A DNA stretch of 15,047 nt, taken from positions 1 through 15,047 of the forward strand of contig DBTW01000106.1 in NCBI GenBank assembly GCA_002307245.1. The letters are read 5' to 3'. This stretch comes from Spirochaetaceae bacterium UBA1306 (GTDB taxonomy: Bacteria > Spirochaetota > Spirochaetia > Treponematales > Rectinemataceae). The notes beneath the pieces are model-generated. The model ran no database searches and had not been told where the DNA came from. It was given only the letters and a program-made list of their open reading frames with translations. This document shows positions 7,599-13,934 of the stretch, piece by piece. The position numbers and the translations under genes are program-made. Position 1 is the first letter of the stretch, and each line of letters begins with the position of its first letter.

Positions 7599-7653
7599 GT
7601 TAATCGGGGATTAACCGGAAATTAATCTGGAATTAACCGGAAACTAACAGACT
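7599..7653. promoter_or_regulatory. Candidate Pho box: five 11-bp direct repeats
   Basis: Five consecutive 11-mers carry a TTAAYC-type core: GTTAATCGGGG (7599), ATTAACCGGAA (7610), ATTAATCTGGA (7621), ATTAACCGGAA (7632) and a degenerate ACTAACAGACT (7643). An exact 11-bp period of hexamer-like cores is the known binding pattern of PhoB/PhoP-class winged-helix regulators. The only gene it can serve is the Na/Pi cotransporter reading leftward from 7536. A TATAAA (minus strand, 7653-7658) sits on its far side, so the arrangement relative to the true -10 is unresolved. Confidence 0.55.
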
Positions 7654-7694
7654 TTATACAATGACACGCTCGTCAAGGGAAGGCCTTGGGAACT

Positions 7695-8564
7695 TCAGGC
7701 GCTTCGTTTGAAGGAAACGATGGTGGAGATGACGACGGCGGCGATGATGATGCCGCCCCCCGCTAGGGCATTGGGACCCGGTTTCTCGCCTAGGGCGAGG
7801 AATACCCATACCGGGTTGAATACCGGCTCGAGTACGCCGATGAGCGAGGCGTCCAGCGCGGCCACGCGCTTGATGCCGGTTACGTAGAGCACGGAGGCGA
7901 GGCCGATCTGGAGGATGCCGAGGCCCATGATCGCGGCGAGGGACTTGGCGTCGATTCTCGGCATGGGCAGGAAGAGGCAGGCGACGAGGGACACGGCCGC
8001 CGTGAAGAGATGCGCCAACAGGGCGGACTCGATGGGCGAGCCCTCCTTCTGCTTCCGCATGAAGATGGAGTAGAGGGCGAAGGTCAGGCCCGCCGCGGTC
8101 GCGGCTAGGTTGCCGAGGAGGCTTCCGCCGCCCAGGCCGCCCATGAAGAAGAGCCCCATGCCCAAGGCCACGAAGGCGAAGGCGATCCAGTGCTCGGCCC
8201 TCGGCTTCTCCTTGAGGACGAAGGCGCCGATGATCGCGACGTAGACCGGCTGTCCGTACTGAAGGAGTATCGCGTTGGCCGAGGTCGTCGCCTTGTTCGC
8301 GTAGATGAAGAGCAGCATGGTCGCGGAGTAGGTGAGGGCCGCGCCGATCTGGACCGGCGAGAAGCTGAATTTCGGCTTGCGGATCCAGATCAGCAGGAAG
8401 ATCGCTGCGATGAAGCTGCGGCCGAAGGCGATCGCGAAGGGATGCCAGTCGACGAATTTTATGAAGAGCCCGGCGAGGCTCCACAGGAGGGCGCAGCCGG
8501 CCATGGCCGCGACGCCCAGGCCCCTGGGCCCATGCAGCCCGCCGGGGCCTTGTTGTGAAGGCAT
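7695..8564 (-). CDS. EamA/DMT-family permease
   Basis: 289 residues with ten predicted transmembrane helices, the standard length and layout for two EamA repeats. The repeat signatures are ANAILLQYGQPVYVAIIGAF then LKEKP (96-121) and LDASLIGVLEPVFNPVWVFL then GEKP (238-262), the conserved ends of helices 4 and 9. It is an inner-membrane drug/metabolite transporter; relatives export amino acids, nucleosides or other metabolites, and the substrate cannot be assigned. The start codon ATG at 8562-8564 has no Shine-Dalgarno. A promoter-like pair (TTGTCC, 18 bp, TACGAT) ends 7 bp before it, so the mRNA may be leaderless. The first 16 residues (Gly/Pro-rich) precede helix 1; an internal ATG at residue 21 is inside the helix and less likely. 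It is divergent from the Hsp70-like gene with 111 bp between start codons. Confidence 0.88.
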   Translation of the reverse strand: MPSQQGPGGLHGPRGLGVAAMAGCALLWSLAGLFIKFVDWHPFAIAFGRSFIAAIFLLIWIRKPKFSFSPVQIGAALTYSATMLLFIYANKATTSANAILLQYGQPVYVAIIGAFVLKEKPRAEHWIAFAFVALGMGLFFMGGLGGGSLLGNLAATAAGLTFALYSIFMRKQKEGSPIESALLAHLFTAAVSLVACLFLPMPRIDAKSLAAIMGLGILQIGLASVLYVTGIKRVAALDASLIGVLEPVFNPVWVFLALGEKPGPNALAGGGIIIAAVVISTIVSFKRSA

Positions 8565-8571
8565 GGAAGCG

Positions 8572-8601
8572 ATCGTACACGAAAGGCGCGGCCCTGGACA
8601 A
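8572..8601 (-). promoter_or_regulatory. Weak promoter candidate for the EamA permease
   Basis: On the minus strand TTGTCC (8596-8601), an 18-bp spacer and TACGAT (8572-8577) each match four of six consensus bases. Transcription would begin within a base or two of the ATG at 8564, consistent with the absence of a Shine-Dalgarno. Confidence 0.3.
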
Positions 8602-8636
8602 TGGGAGCAGTCTTTTCGGCGGACGGCGCATCCGCC

Positions 8637-8666
8637 TTGACGAGCCGGCTCCGCGCGTGCTCTGAT
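8637..8666 (+). promoter_or_regulatory. Weak promoter candidate for the Hsp70-like gene
   Basis: TTGACG (8637-8642), 18 bp, then TCTGAT (8661-8666). The start would fall about 3 bases before the ATG at 8676. A GGCGGA/TCCGCC inverted repeat (8618-8623 and 8631-8636) abuts the -35 and could be an operator. Confidence 0.3.
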
Positions 8667-8675
8667 GCCGTCCCC

Positions 8676-9944
8676 ATGTACGGCATCGACTTCGGCACCT
8701 CGAATACGGTTGTCACCTTCCGCTCGGACGGAGGGACCGGCCTACTCGACCTGGGAGAGGGCGGGATCCTGCCCTCGCTCCTCTACTTCGAGCGCGACAG
8801 GCGCCCTTCAGTCGGCCGCGAGGCCATGGCGGACTACGCCGCGGCCCTCCAGCGCTGGAAGGGCAAGGGCGAGCTCTATTCCCGCTTCCGCTTCTTCCAG
8901 GCCATCAAGCTCGCCCTCAAGGATCCCTGGTTCGAGGGCACGAGGCTCTTCGGCGAGCGGGTCCGCGTCGAGGCCCTGGCGGCCATCTTCCTGCGCGAGG
9001 TCAAGCGGAGGGCCGACGAGGCTACGGGCGGGGACGAGCGGCGCCTCGTCCTCGGTCGGCCCGTCGTCCTCTCGACCGAGCCCTCGGTGGACGAGCGCCT
9101 CGAGGGCCGCTTCCGCGAGGCCGCCCTCCTCGCGGGCTTCGAGGACGTTGCCTTTGTGCTCGAGCCCATCGCGGCCTGCGCAAACTACGCCGGCCGGGCC
9201 GGCGAGACCGTCCTCGTCTTCGACTTCGGGGGCGGCACCCTGGACGTCTGCATCGCGCGCGTCGAGCGGGACGGCATCGAGGTCCTCGCGAGCACCGGCG
9301 CCGACCTCGGGGGCTACCTCATCAACGAGGACATAGCCCGGTCCAGGATCATCGGGCGCTTCGGCGCCGGCGGGAAATTCCGGACCATGACCGGGAGCTA
9401 CCTCGAGATACCCGGATGGATCGCCAACCAGGTCGCGTCCTTCTACGCCCTGCCCCTGGCCGATCTCGCGAAAACCCGCGCGACGGTGAAGGATCTCATC
9501 TACGACGCGCGGCCCGTCGACAAGGACAAGCTCCGCGGCCTCGTCGAGTTCCTGGACCGCAACCTGGCCTTCGAGCTCTTCAACGAGATCGACGAGGCCA
9601 AGATAGCCCTCTCCACCGAGCAAGGCTCGGCCATCGCCTACGCGATTCCGCCCTACATCGAGTTCCGCGAGGAATTGACGCGTCCCGAGCTCGAGGCCTT
9701 GATCGAGCCCCGGGTGATCTCGGCTCGGAGCCTCGTCGAGTCGGCCCTGGCCGCCGCCCGCCTCGAGGCTGGGGAGCTCGACCGCGTCGTGCGGGTGGGC
9801 GGCTCCTCGCGCATCCCCGCCTTCACTCGCATGCTGGAGACCCTCTTCCCCGGCCGCGTCGAGGAGGGGGCCGTATTCACGAGCATTGCCTCCGGGCTCC
9901 TCGAGGCGCGGGATCGCGGGCTGCAGGTGCCGCGTCGACCGTAA
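8676..9944 (+). CDS. Hsp70-like ATPase (YegD/DnaK-type nucleotide-binding domain only)
   Basis: 422 residues from the ATG at 8676. The actin/Hsp70 nucleotide-binding signatures are all present: phosphate 1 YGIDFGTSNTVV (2-13), phosphate 2 VFDFGGGTLDVCI (181-193) and the adenosine motif VVRVGGSSRIPAF (371-383). The protein ends about 35 residues after the adenosine motif, so it lacks the substrate-binding beta domain and helical lid of DnaK. This architecture matches E. coli YegD, an uncharacterised Hsp70-class protein. No J-domain or nucleotide-exchange partner is adjacent. An in-frame ATG at 8601 would add 25 residues unlike any Hsp70 N-terminus, and family members start right before the GIDFGTSN strand, so 8676 is chosen. 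No Shine-Dalgarno precedes it; the transcript may be leaderless. Client and role are unknown. It is convergent with the GGDEF gene, 27 bp between ends. Confidence 0.87.
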   Translation: MYGIDFGTSNTVVTFRSDGGTGLLDLGEGGILPSLLYFERDRRPSVGREAMADYAAALQRWKGKGELYSRFRFFQAIKLALKDPWFEGTRLFGERVRVEALAAIFLREVKRRADEATGGDERRLVLGRPVVLSTEPSVDERLEGRFREAALLAGFEDVAFVLEPIAACANYAGRAGETVLVFDFGGGTLDVCIARVERDGIEVLASTGADLGGYLINEDIARSRIIGRFGAGGKFRTMTGSYLEIPGWIANQVASFYALPLADLAKTRATVKDLIYDARPVDKDKLRGLVEFLDRNLAFELFNEIDEAKIALSTEQGSAIAYAIPPYIEFREELTRPELEALIEPRVISARSLVESALAAARLEAGELDRVVRVGGSSRIPAFTRMLETLFPGRVEEGAVFTSIASGLLEARDRGLQVPRRP

Positions 9945-9971
9945 GCCTAGCCCGGTCCCCAGGCGGCCTAC

Positions 9972-12188
9972 CTAGGGTCGGAGTCTCATATCGGATCGAT
10001 AGAAGCAATAGCGGTTCTTGCCCGCTCGCTTGGCCGCATACATCGCCAGATCGGCGTTCTTCAGCAGCTCGTGCCCCTCGACGCCGTCGCGAGGGTAGAG
10101 AGCCACCCCGATGCTGGAAGTCACGCCCAAGCCCTTAGGCCCGACCCTGCTCGAGAGCTGCTCGACTATCCGGTCCGCTATCGGCCTGGCTTCCTCGACA
10201 TCCTTGATGCGTAGGAGGAGGATGATGAATTCGTCGCCGCCCACGCGCGCCAGGGTGTCGCCCTCCCGGATGCAGGAGCTTAAGGCGGCCGCGGTCCGGC
10301 GGAGCAGCTCGTCCCCTGCGTCGTGGCCCAGGCTATCGTTGACGGACTTGAAGCTGTCGAGGTCTATGAACATGACCGCGAAGAGGGCCTCTTCCCGTCG
10401 GTTGGCGAGGATCAGCGTCTCCAGCCGGCTCTCGAGGAGGCGCCGGTTGGGGAGCTTCGTAAGCGGGTCGTAGAAGGCCAGAGCCTGTATCCGCTCCTCG
10501 CTGCGCTTGCCGGCGGTGACGTCCCTGCAAGCGCCGCGAAAGCCCTTGAAGGCATGGTCCTTGCCCCTCATCGGCGTGCCGGAGAGTTGCAGGAACAGAG
10601 TCTTCCCGTCCTTAGCCCTCGAGCTCGCTTCCCTGTCGCGGATCGGCTCCCCGGCGACGAGGAGGGCATGCCTCAAGCCCTCCCGCGCCGTCGGATCGTC
10701 GGGGAAGAAGAGTCCTAGGAAATCCTTGCCGGCCAGCTCCTGCCTCGAGAATCCCATCAGGCGTTCGGCCCCGTCCGAGGTATAGGCGAGGATCCCCTCG
10801 GCGTCGATTTCCCAAAGCCAGTCCGAGCTGATGACCGCCATCTCATGGAAGCGGCCCTCGGCTTCCTTGACACGGTCGCCTTGGATGCGGCTGTTGAGCG
10901 CCCCGGCGACCTGGGCGGCGATGGCCTCGTAGGCCAGCCCGTGGCGCGGCTCGAAATCCATCGCGAGGAGGCCGAGCTGCTCTCGCCCGTAGTAGAGGGG
11001 CTGTACGACTAGGGTCGAGCGCCCTTCCGGCAGGAGATCCCGAGGCAGGAGCTCCCCGCTCCGGAAAGCCCTGCCCTCGTCCGATTCCGGCCGCATCGAG
11101 CCGTCGCTGAAGGCCGCCACCAACGAGGACCTGGAGAAGGGCGCCCCGCCATGCTCGAATAGGGAAAGGAAGATGTTCTTCGTCCCGAGGTAGCGATTCA
11201 TGAGGTGGAAAAGCTCGGAGTAATCGGTTCTGGTTATCAGGCTATAGCCGAACTCCCTGAACAGGTTCAGGTAGGAGTGCGTAGTCTCTTCCAGGTCGCG
11301 GTCATTCCGGGAACGCCTCTCCGAGGACACGCAGCCGCAGCTCGCGCGGATCCTAAGGTTGGAGCCGATCACCGTGAGCTCGGGAGCCTTTCCGTCGCGG
11401 ATCAGGTCCAGCAGAGTGCGCATCGCCTCGAAGCCGTTCCGCTCGACCTCTACGTCCACGGTGGTGAGTGGGGGTGAGCAGGATTCCGAATCCTCGTAGC
11501 CAGAAGTCCCGCAGACGACGATGTCCTCGGGAACCCTCAGCCCTCGCTCTTGGAGGCGCCGCATCGCCGCGATGGCCAGGGTGTCCGATACGGCCACGAT
11601 CGCATCCAGGCCGTCGAGGCCCCCCTCGTGGAGCAGGCGATCCATCGCCTCGCCTGCGCCCTCCGCGTTCAGCTGGCCCTGGAGCGTCTTCAGGCCTTCG
11701 GCCGCGAGGCCGCAGGCCGCCAGGGCGGCGCGGGCAGCTTCCTCCCTCTTGTTGGAGGAAAAGTGCTTAGGCTCGCCTCGGATGAAGAGGAAGCTCTTGC
11801 AGCCATGACCTCGAATCAGGTGGAGGAAGAGCTCGTAGACGCCGGAATAATCGTCGGGGACCACGCTCGGATGCCCCTCGAGCAAGCCGCCGATTGCGAC
11901 TGAGGGCCGGTCGAAGACGGGCGCGAGCATTCGTCGGAATTCTTCGTATCCGCAATACTGCCCCAGGGAGGAGTAGGGCACGAGGAAGCCATCGTATTGG
12001 GCGGGATCGATGATGCTGTAGAGGATATTCCGCATGCCGAGCTCATCGTTGCGGATATTCGCGGGTCCGCAGGGAATGCCGACGAGATCCACGTCGAAGG
12101 CCTCAGCCGCCTTGGCGATGCCGCTGAAGAGTTGCCGGTGGTATGAGTAGATGAACCCCGACGTCAGAGCGGCGATTCTGGCCCTCAT
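9972..12188 (-). CDS. Diguanylate cyclase with LacI-type ligand-binding, GAF-like and PAS domains
   Basis: 738 residues from the ATG at 12186-12188. Residues 1-285 are a LacI/GalR periplasmic-binding-type sensor (RIAALTSGF..., AVSDTLAIAAMRRLQERGL, ending ASCGC) with no DNA-binding helix-turn-helix, no signal peptide and no membrane segment, so it acts in the cytoplasm. Residues about 310-440 look GAF-like, 445-560 are PAS (SDWLWEIDAEGILAYTSDG), and 575-735 are GGDEF. The active-site GGDEF (650-654) is intact, and RxxD (641-644) lies exactly five residues before it, so product inhibition by c-di-GMP is expected. It should convert two GTP to c-di-GMP in response to a small ligand, probably a sugar by family analogy. 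The frame is open upstream to a TTG at 12209, but the sensor fold begins at this ATG and neither start has a good Shine-Dalgarno. It is preceded by the terminator of the nitroreductase-like gene, so it is a separate unit. Confidence 0.9.
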   Translation of the reverse strand: MRARIAALTSGFIYSYHRQLFSGIAKAAEAFDVDLVGIPCGPANIRNDELGMRNILYSIIDPAQYDGFLVPYSSLGQYCGYEEFRRMLAPVFDRPSVAIGGLLEGHPSVVPDDYSGVYELFLHLIRGHGCKSFLFIRGEPKHFSSNKREEAARAALAACGLAAEGLKTLQGQLNAEGAGEAMDRLLHEGGLDGLDAIVAVSDTLAIAAMRRLQERGLRVPEDIVVCGTSGYEDSESCSPPLTTVDVEVERNGFEAMRTLLDLIRDGKAPELTVIGSNLRIRASCGCVSSERRSRNDRDLEETTHSYLNLFREFGYSLITRTDYSELFHLMNRYLGTKNIFLSLFEHGGAPFSRSSLVAAFSDGSMRPESDEGRAFRSGELLPRDLLPEGRSTLVVQPLYYGREQLGLLAMDFEPRHGLAYEAIAAQVAGALNSRIQGDRVKEAEGRFHEMAVISSDWLWEIDAEGILAYTSDGAERLMGFSRQELAGKDFLGLFFPDDPTAREGLRHALLVAGEPIRDREASSRAKDGKTLFLQLSGTPMRGKDHAFKGFRGACRDVTAGKRSEERIQALAFYDPLTKLPNRRLLESRLETLILANRREEALFAVMFIDLDSFKSVNDSLGHDAGDELLRRTAAALSSCIREGDTLARVGGDEFIILLLRIKDVEEARPIADRIVEQLSSRVGPKGLGVTSSIGVALYPRDGVEGHELLKNADLAMYAAKRAGKNRYCFYRSDMRLRP

Positions 12189-12197
12189 GGATACTAC

Positions 12198-12226
12198 ATG
12201 GTAATCCAATGCTCGGTCTCGGTCAA
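12198..12226 (-). promoter_or_regulatory. Promoter candidate for the GGDEF gene
   Basis: On the minus strand TTGACC (12221-12226), a 17-bp spacer and TACCAT (12198-12203). The start point would lie only a few bases before the ATG at 12188, favouring that start over the upstream TTG, which would fall inside the promoter. Confidence 0.4.
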
Positions 12227-12290
12227 ACCGTCCGGCCCCTGGGACGGGTTGACTGTGGTTCTCGCGAGGAAAACTTCTCCTTGGGGCGAA

Positions 12291-12319
12291 TTAAGAACGC
12301 GCCGGCCGATCCCGGCGCG
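12291..12319 (-). terminator. Rho-independent terminator of the nitroreductase-like gene
   Basis: A perfect 8-bp GC stem, CGCGCCGG (12298-12305) with CCGGCGCG (12312-12319), and a 6-nt loop. Read on the minus strand it is followed by TTCTTAATT, a T-rich tail. It lies 9 bp past the stop codon of the gene ending at 12328. Confidence 0.75.
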
Positions 12320-12327
12320 CCTTCACG

Positions 12328-13233
12328 TCATTTCTTCTCTGTGGCTCCGGATATGGCGTCGGGCTTGTCGATCGAAGGCAGTCCCCCGACATTGCCGTAG
12401 CTCTTTCCATCCTGAGGGTCCCAGAAGTTGAAGTTCTGCGGGCGCATAGCGTTGGTGGCCGAGCTGACGGCATCGACCTTTCCCTGATCTATCTTGCCGA
12501 TGACCATGATCGCGAGGAGGGTGAGGTCTCCGTCCGCGGCTATATCCTTGCTCACGGGGCCCTGCTTGCCCATGCTTTCCGCGCCGACGGTATGGACGAA
12601 CTTTACGGAGCCGTCCTTGCTCGAGAGGTACTTAGCGACATCCCAGTTGTTCCCCTGGATGAGGCTGAATTTTCCGCCATTGGAAAAATCGACCTTGCCG
12701 TTTACGGGAATGTTCAGGAAGGCGTAGCAATGCGTCCTATACCCCATGCTGATCGCGGCGAGATTGAGGTAGCCGAGGGAATAGCCCGCGTCCAGGATGC
12801 CGTAGTACATTTGTTGATACCAATCGTTGTAGGCTTCCTTGTGATGTTCCTTGTCCCGCAGTGCGTCGGCGAGAACAAGAATGGCGACGGTTCCCGGGCT
12901 CACCATTCCATCCATGCCGCTCAGGATTTTCTTCTGTTCGGCGAAATCGCGGATCACGACGAAGTGCGATGGTGTCAGCATATGCGCGGAACCAGGCAGA
13001 AGGGCGGTCTTAAGCATGGTATCGAGCTCGGCGTCCGTCGGGGCCGACTTAGTGTCGGGGGACCAGCAGCCATTGGCCGCGCTGTTGCGTGAAATGGGAT
13101 TGGCGAGCATCCAGTCGGTGAATTTCGCCAAGCCGCGCGATCCATCAATTCCCTTGGGCGCCTCTTGCGCCGCGCAGATCGTCGCTAGGAGCGTGATCGT
13201 TACGAGTAGACCGATCTTTTTTGGAAAGTTCAT
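12328..13233 (-). CDS. Exported nitroreductase-like protein with two flavinylation-type motifs
   Basis: 301 residues from the ATG at 13231-13233, which has GGAGG 8 nt upstream; the longer frame from a GTG at 13275 is rejected. A Sec signal peptide (MNFPKKIGLLVTITLLATIC, then AAQ) indicates export, with no lipobox. The mature part resembles the FMN-dependent nitroreductase fold: NPISRNSA near the start, PTDAELDTMLKTALL, GSAHMLTPSHFVVIRD (91-106), DAGYSLGYLNLAAISMGYRT (148-167) and LTLLAIMVIGK. At the C-terminus, DAVSSAT (254-260) and DAISGAT (292-298) match the D-x-x-[ST]-[GS]-A-[TS] motif that ApbE modifies by covalent FMN attachment to Thr. So it may be an extracytoplasmic flavoenzyme bearing bound FMN, passing electrons to an unknown acceptor. 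Nitroreductase resemblance is by eye and moderate; flavinylation is inferred. No apbE is in the window. It is divergent from padR, with a palindrome in its promoter, and has its own terminator. Confidence 0.7.
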   Translation of the reverse strand: MNFPKKIGLLVTITLLATICAAQEAPKGIDGSRGLAKFTDWMLANPISRNSAANGCWSPDTKSAPTDAELDTMLKTALLPGSAHMLTPSHFVVIRDFAEQKKILSGMDGMVSPGTVAILVLADALRDKEHHKEAYNDWYQQMYYGILDAGYSLGYLNLAAISMGYRTHCYAFLNIPVNGKVDFSNGGKFSLIQGNNWDVAKYLSSKDGSVKFVHTVGAESMGKQGPVSKDIAADGDLTLLAIMVIGKIDQGKVDAVSSATNAMRPQNFNFWDPQDGKSYGNVGGLPSIDKPDAISGATEKK

Positions 13234-13311
13234 TCCTTCATCCTCCGGAGGAGCCCTTGTCGCCCCATGCTTCACGCATCAAACGGTATGGGTAATCAAC
13301 TAGTATAATTA

Positions 13312-13341
13312 AGACTAGCATGCTAGTACTTTCCCTGTCAA
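13312..13341 (-). promoter_or_regulatory. Promoter of the nitroreductase-like gene
   Basis: On the minus strand consensus TTGACA (13336-13341), an 18-bp spacer and TAGTCT (13312-13317). The predicted leader is about 70 nt. The palindrome at 13314-13327 fills the downstream half of the spacer and part of the -10. Confidence 0.5.
13314..13327. promoter_or_regulatory. 14-bp palindrome, candidate PadR operator
   Basis: ACTAGCATGCTAGT is a perfect palindrome between the divergent nitroreductase-like and padR genes. A further ACTAGT half-site/palindrome lies at 13299-13304, 15 bp away, and overlaps a perfect TATAAT (13304-13309) that can serve as the padR -10 on the plus strand. A protein bound here would block both promoters. 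Assigning PadR as the binder is inference from position. Confidence 0.6.
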
Positions 13342-13361
13342 TTCCAGGAAATGGAGGCATT

Positions 13362-13928
13362 ATGCCGAGGAGACGGATGGATACCGAATTGACGACGCCA
13401 GACCTAGTCATTCTGAGTTTTTTGATGGAAAACCCTATGCATGGCTACCAGATAGCCCTGGCTCTCAAGGAGCGTCAAGTCAAGGATTGGGCAGGGGTAT
13501 CCAAGCCACAGGTCTATTATTCCTTGAAAAAACTCGAAGCCATCGGCCTGATTCGCGGCAAGTCCGATGAAGATTCCTCCCTCGGGCCTGAGCGTCGCGT
13601 TTTTTCGATTACGCAAGAAGCCTGTTCTGCCCTTTCTGATGCTCTCGATTCGGATAAATGGGCTATAAGCCGACCTGTAGCGCCCTTTTTCACATGGGCG
13701 ATGCTTTCTGAATACGCAAAAAAGCGAACGGTTAAGAGAATCCTCGAGCAGAGACGGGATTTCCTGCGCAATGAGATAGCCAAGGAATTGAACACCATCG
13801 ACGGCTTGCAGGTGGCCGGAGATAAATCCTCGTTAGTCGCGCGGGCAATGATCTCTCATGCCATCAAAGGCTTTGAGCTGGAGCTGTCTTGGCTGGACGA
13901 GTTTGAAAGCCAAATCAGCGACCGCTAG
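13362..13928 (+). CDS. PadR-family transcriptional regulator
   Basis: 188 residues from the ATG at 13362, which follows GGAGG (13353-13357) by 4 nt; an ATG at 13320 in the same frame lies inside the operator-like palindrome and is not used. The N-terminal winged helix has the PadR hallmark MHGYQIALAL (26-35) and the recognition region GVSKPQVYYSLKKLEAIGLI (44-63). Residues 110-188 form the helical C-terminal dimerisation domain (EQRRDFLRNEIAKEL; SHAIKGFELELSWLDEF). PadR proteins usually repress a neighbouring divergent gene and release DNA on binding a phenolic or drug-like ligand; here the neighbour is the exported nitroreductase-like gene. Base composition is about 50% GC, lower than genes to the left. 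The stop codon is 6 bp before the IS3 left inverted repeat, so the insertion just spared it. Confidence 0.87.
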   Translation: MPRRRMDTELTTPDLVILSFLMENPMHGYQIALALKERQVKDWAGVSKPQVYYSLKKLEAIGLIRGKSDEDSSLGPERRVFSITQEACSALSDALDSDKWAISRPVAPFFTWAMLSEYAKKRTVKRILEQRRDFLRNEIAKELNTIDGLQVAGDKSSLVARAMISHAIKGFELELSWLDEFESQISDR

Positions 13929-13934
13929 CTCATG

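Noticed and set aside
7599..7653. CRISPR-like or simple satellite repeat
   Set aside because: The units are 11 bp with no spacers and lie directly before a phosphate transporter, so a regulator-binding array is the better reading.
7653..7676. TTGACG and TATAAA (minus strand) as a promoter for the Na/Pi gene
   Set aside because: The spacer is only 12 bp, too short for a sigma70 promoter; TATAAA alone might still serve with another -35 or an activator.
8601..8675. Upstream ATG for the Hsp70-like protein
   Set aside because: It adds 25 residues not seen in Hsp70 proteins and would place the promoter-like hexamers and dyad inside the coding sequence.
12228..12247. Hairpin CCGTCC/GGACGG before the GGDEF gene
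   Set aside because: There is no T-run on either side and the stem is 6 bp in GC-rich DNA; the stronger hairpin at 12298-12319 already explains termination.
13241..13252. Perfect palindrome TCCTCCGGAGGA over the Shine-Dalgarno of the nitroreductase-like gene
   Set aside because: With no loop it can form only a 4-bp stem with a CCGG loop, too weak to propose an RNA switch; it probably results from a strong GGAGG next to a chance CCTCC.
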